NCBI RefSeq assembly: GCF_009601055.1
Contig: NZ_WITI01000015.1
Location: 1-51,559, forward strand
From: Lactococcus sp. dk101
Lineage (GTDB): Bacteria; Bacillota; Bacilli; Lactobacillales; Streptococcaceae
Direction of reading: 5' to 3'
DNA: 51,559 nucleotides
Shown: piece by piece, positions 50,175-51,559 of the stretch
How positions within the stretch are numbered: position 1 is the first letter of the stretch
Layout: the number at the start of each line of letters is the position of its first letter
The notes under the pieces: model-generated
Told to the model about the DNA's origin: nothing
The model's database searches: none
The model's input: the letters and a program-made list of their open reading frames with translations, nothing else
Made by a program: the position numbers and the translations under genes

Positions 50175-51320
50175 TTATTTTTTGAGATAATCAAGCGCTG
50201 CAAATGCTGTATGCACATAATATTCCACAGCCACACTAAGCGCTTCGTCTTTTAGGGTCATATCTGCGAAATGTAGCCCTGAGGCACCAACTTCGTTTGA
50301 GCCGATAAAGGCAAAAACCGATGGAGCTTGTCTTCGGTAAGAAGCAAAATCTTCACCCGCACTTGATGGTTCTGTAACAATCGTCGCTTCATGCCATTTT
50401 TTCGTCATATCAAAGAGATGAGCAGTCAGCTCTGGATCATTATAGGTTGCATCAGATCCCATAATCCAATGAATGTCAGCTCTGACACCAAAGGCGCGCG
50501 CTGTATTTTCAACCACTTCGATGAAGCGCTGTTTCGTCAAGGCCGTTATTTTTTCGTCAAAAGTTCGAATGGTCCCTTCAAAACGCGCTGTGTCTGGCAA
50601 AACATTCCAAGTATTTCCTGCTTCAACATGCGTGACAGAAAGGACCGCAGCTTCAAGCGGTGGCACGTTGCGTGAAACAATCTGTTGGAGATTTTGCACG
50701 ATTGCTGAAGTCGCAAGGATTGGGTCAATTCCCTCATGAGGATAGGCAGCATGACTTCCTTGACCAATAATGGTTACATCAAATTGCTCAACCGCAGCCA
50801 TCACACCCTTTTCTCTCAACCCAATCACACCGGCTGGAAGCGTAGGCATGTTGTGATAGCCAAAGAAAGCATCAACATCAGAAACAAGTCCCGCTGCTAA
50901 AACATCACGTGCCCCTGTCCCTAACTCTTCTGCAGGTTGAAAAATAAGTTTGACCGTCCCTTGAAGTTCCTGCTCACGACTTTTTAGAATTTTGGCAGCA
51001 CCTAAGAGACTGGTCATGTGCATATCATGGCCACACGCATGCATGACTCCCTCATTTTCAGAGGAAAAATCAAGTTTGGTCTTTTCTAAAATAGGCAAAG
51101 CATCAATGTCAGCACGTAAGGCAATGACCGGTTTTCCTGAGCCAATTTGTGCAACAAATCCAGTTTTCAAAGTTTCGCTTGGCAAAATCTCAATTCCTAA
51201 AGCCTCAATTTTTTCACGCAGAAAGGCCGTTGTGGCAAATTCTTGCTCGGACAATTCAGGATTTTGGTGAATATGATGACGAATCGCAATCAAATCTTCA
51301 ATTTCATTTTTTTCTAACAT
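50175..51320 (-). CDS. M20-family amidohydrolase/peptidase
   Basis: This 381-residue dimetal hydrolase of the M20D type (aminoacylase, hippurate hydrolase, N-acetyldiaminopimelate deacetylase-like) has RADIDALPI, HACGHDMHM and PAEELGTGARD (catalytic Glu). A lid domain of the M20D type carries QGSHAAYPHEGIDP, and the C-terminus has AGEDFASY. Specificity cannot be set from sequence. The ribosome binding site is weak. An exact GTCAGCTCTGAC (50475-50486) is read as VRAD. Confidence 0.92.
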   Translation of the reverse strand: MLEKNEIEDLIAIRHHIHQNPELSEQEFATTAFLREKIEALGIEILPSETLKTGFVAQIGSGKPVIALRADIDALPILEKTKLDFSSENEGVMHACGHDMHMTSLLGAAKILKSREQELQGTVKLIFQPAEELGTGARDVLAAGLVSDVDAFFGYHNMPTLPAGVIGLREKGVMAAVEQFDVTIIGQGSHAAYPHEGIDPILATSAIVQNLQQIVSRNVPPLEAAVLSVTHVEAGNTWNVLPDTARFEGTIRTFDEKITALTKQRFIEVVENTARAFGVRADIHWIMGSDATYNDPELTAHLFDMTKKWHEATIVTEPSSAGEDFASYRRQAPSVFAFIGSNEVGASGLHFADMTLKDEALSVAVEYYVHTAFAALDYLKK

Positions 51321-51392
51321 ACTTTATTTCTCATTCTAATTTTGATCTATCCTGTACCAACTATAAAAATTAGTTAAGCTACATATCTTTCT

Positions 51393-51401
51393 AGTATAAC
51401 A
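51393..51401 (-). promoter_or_regulatory. Extended -10 promoter of the M20 gene
   Basis: On the minus strand TGTTATACT fits the extended form. It lies 72 bp upstream of the ATG. Confidence 0.5.
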
Positions 51402-51478
51402 AATATTTGCTTATTTGATGATTTATTTTTTTAAGGTAAATTGTAAAATTAGTTTAGCCACCTTGAAGTAAGCAAAAC

Positions 51479-51536
51479 GCATCTGAATTTCTTATACTTG
51501 AATTGGGAAACACAAGTAGGAAGAGGATTCAGATGC
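51479..51536 (+). promoter_or_regulatory. Hairpin sequestering the transposase start
   Basis: GCATCTGAAT (51479-51488) pairs perfectly with ATTCAGATGC (51527-51536), which contains the ATG (51533-51535). An inner TACTTG/CAAGTA pair extends the structure past the ribosome binding site. In transcripts entering from outside, translation would be blocked. Confidence 0.6.
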
Positions 51537-51559
51537 AAGACCATTATAACACACGAAAT
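51533..51559 (+). CDS. IS30-family transposase, N-terminal fragment
   Basis: The first nine codons (MQDHYNTRN) of a transposase run to the window edge. GGAAGAGG lies about eight bases upstream. Family assignment depends on the terminal repeat shared with the left end, where the C-terminal fragment is recognisable. Confidence 0.6.

Larger units (their letters stand above)
51434..51559 (+). mobile_element. Left end of an IS30-family insertion sequence (cut by window edge)
   Basis: The terminal repeat is at 51434-51459, followed by the transposase leader and first codons. The repeat matches, in inverted orientation, that at 101-126 at 21 of 26 positions. Both copies face the same way, so the window is flanked by IS ends in direct orientation. 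Confidence 0.75.

Noticed and set aside
499-50486. The GTCAGNNCTGAC motif as a protein repeat
   Set aside because: It occurs in two reading frames, in unrelated proteins and in intergenic DNA, so it is not a protein motif.
51321-51433. A fourth copy of the MITE-like repeat
   Set aside because: It has AACTATAAAA-like and TATACTAG-like pieces, but the order does not fit the other copies well enough to claim.
1-51559. A 51-kb composite transposon between the IS30 ends
   Set aside because: The content is core housekeeping genes in familiar order, and contig ends at repeated IS copies are common. Kept only as a structural remark.
1-51559. CRISPR array, tRNA, rRNA
   Set aside because: No regularly spaced direct repeats, cloverleaf sequences or rRNA segments were seen. 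The palindrome copies are irregularly spaced.

Overview
This 51.6-kb window looks like chromosomal DNA of a low-GC Gram-positive coccus of the Streptococcaceae, most likely a Lactococcus or close relative. The reasons are streptococcal-type gene neighbourhoods (plsY divergent from parE, with parC nearby; an AmiACDEF-type oligopeptide permease; rapZ-yvcK-whiA; fruR-fruK-fruA), TTG starts behind strong Shine-Dalgarno sites, many TGn-extended -10 promoters and CodY-like boxes. Species cannot be settled from sequence reading alone. Both ends lie inside IS30-family elements in the same orientation whose terminal repeats match at 21 of 26 positions, so the window may be a contig bounded by copies of one insertion sequence. 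No rRNA, tRNA, CRISPR array or prophage was seen.

Layout. 1-1016: IS30 end, a small HicB-like ORF and a universal stress protein. 1074-5350: a two-component system, then convergent glmS with a strong promoter and possible GntR/NagR-type operators. 5360-8464 (minus): DUF212 membrane protein, rluD-type pseudouridine synthase, lspA and two tandem alkylguanine-DNA alkyltransferases. 8466-14539 (minus): parC, a GNAT acetyltransferase, a DnaQ-like exonuclease and parE. 14683-19791 (plus): plsY, then the class Ib ribonucleotide reductase set nrdH-nrdI-nrdE-nrdF under paired NrdR boxes. 19800-24248 (minus): ftsX, ftsE, prfB, a small membrane protein and queG. 24383-25985 (plus): a metallophosphoesterase and an Ntdp-type nucleotide phosphatase. 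25999-29149 (minus): a divergent phosphofructokinase tightly coupled to polyphosphate kinase. 29258-32738: an ABC exporter and its divergent TetR regulator. 32737-38545 (minus): whiA, yvcK, rapZ, an rRNA methyltransferase and cardiolipin synthase. 38599-45295 (minus): the oligopeptide permease operon with a CodY-like box. 45346-46279 (minus): four small genes of immunity-like or hypothetical character. 46321-50114 (minus): fruRKA fructose operon. 50138-51401 (minus): an M20 amidohydrolase.

Most genes are housekeeping. The unexplained signal lies in the DNA around and inside them. First, a 12-bp palindrome GTCAGNNCTGAC occurs 17 times exactly, plus at least 14 copies with one mismatch, spread over the whole window. 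Twelve exact copies are inside coding regions and are read in two different frames, which implies selection on DNA. Several intergenic copies form the stem of intrinsic terminators. Second, three intergenic segments (6747-6880, 12314-12606, 49218-49354) share related terminal inverted repeats and internal stem-loops, like a small non-autonomous mobile repeat; two of them end on the stop codon of the upstream gene. Other notable points are a probable ATT start for fruR, four genes whose promoters imply leaderless mRNAs, prfB without the usual programmed frameshift, and the ppk-phosphofructokinase pair.
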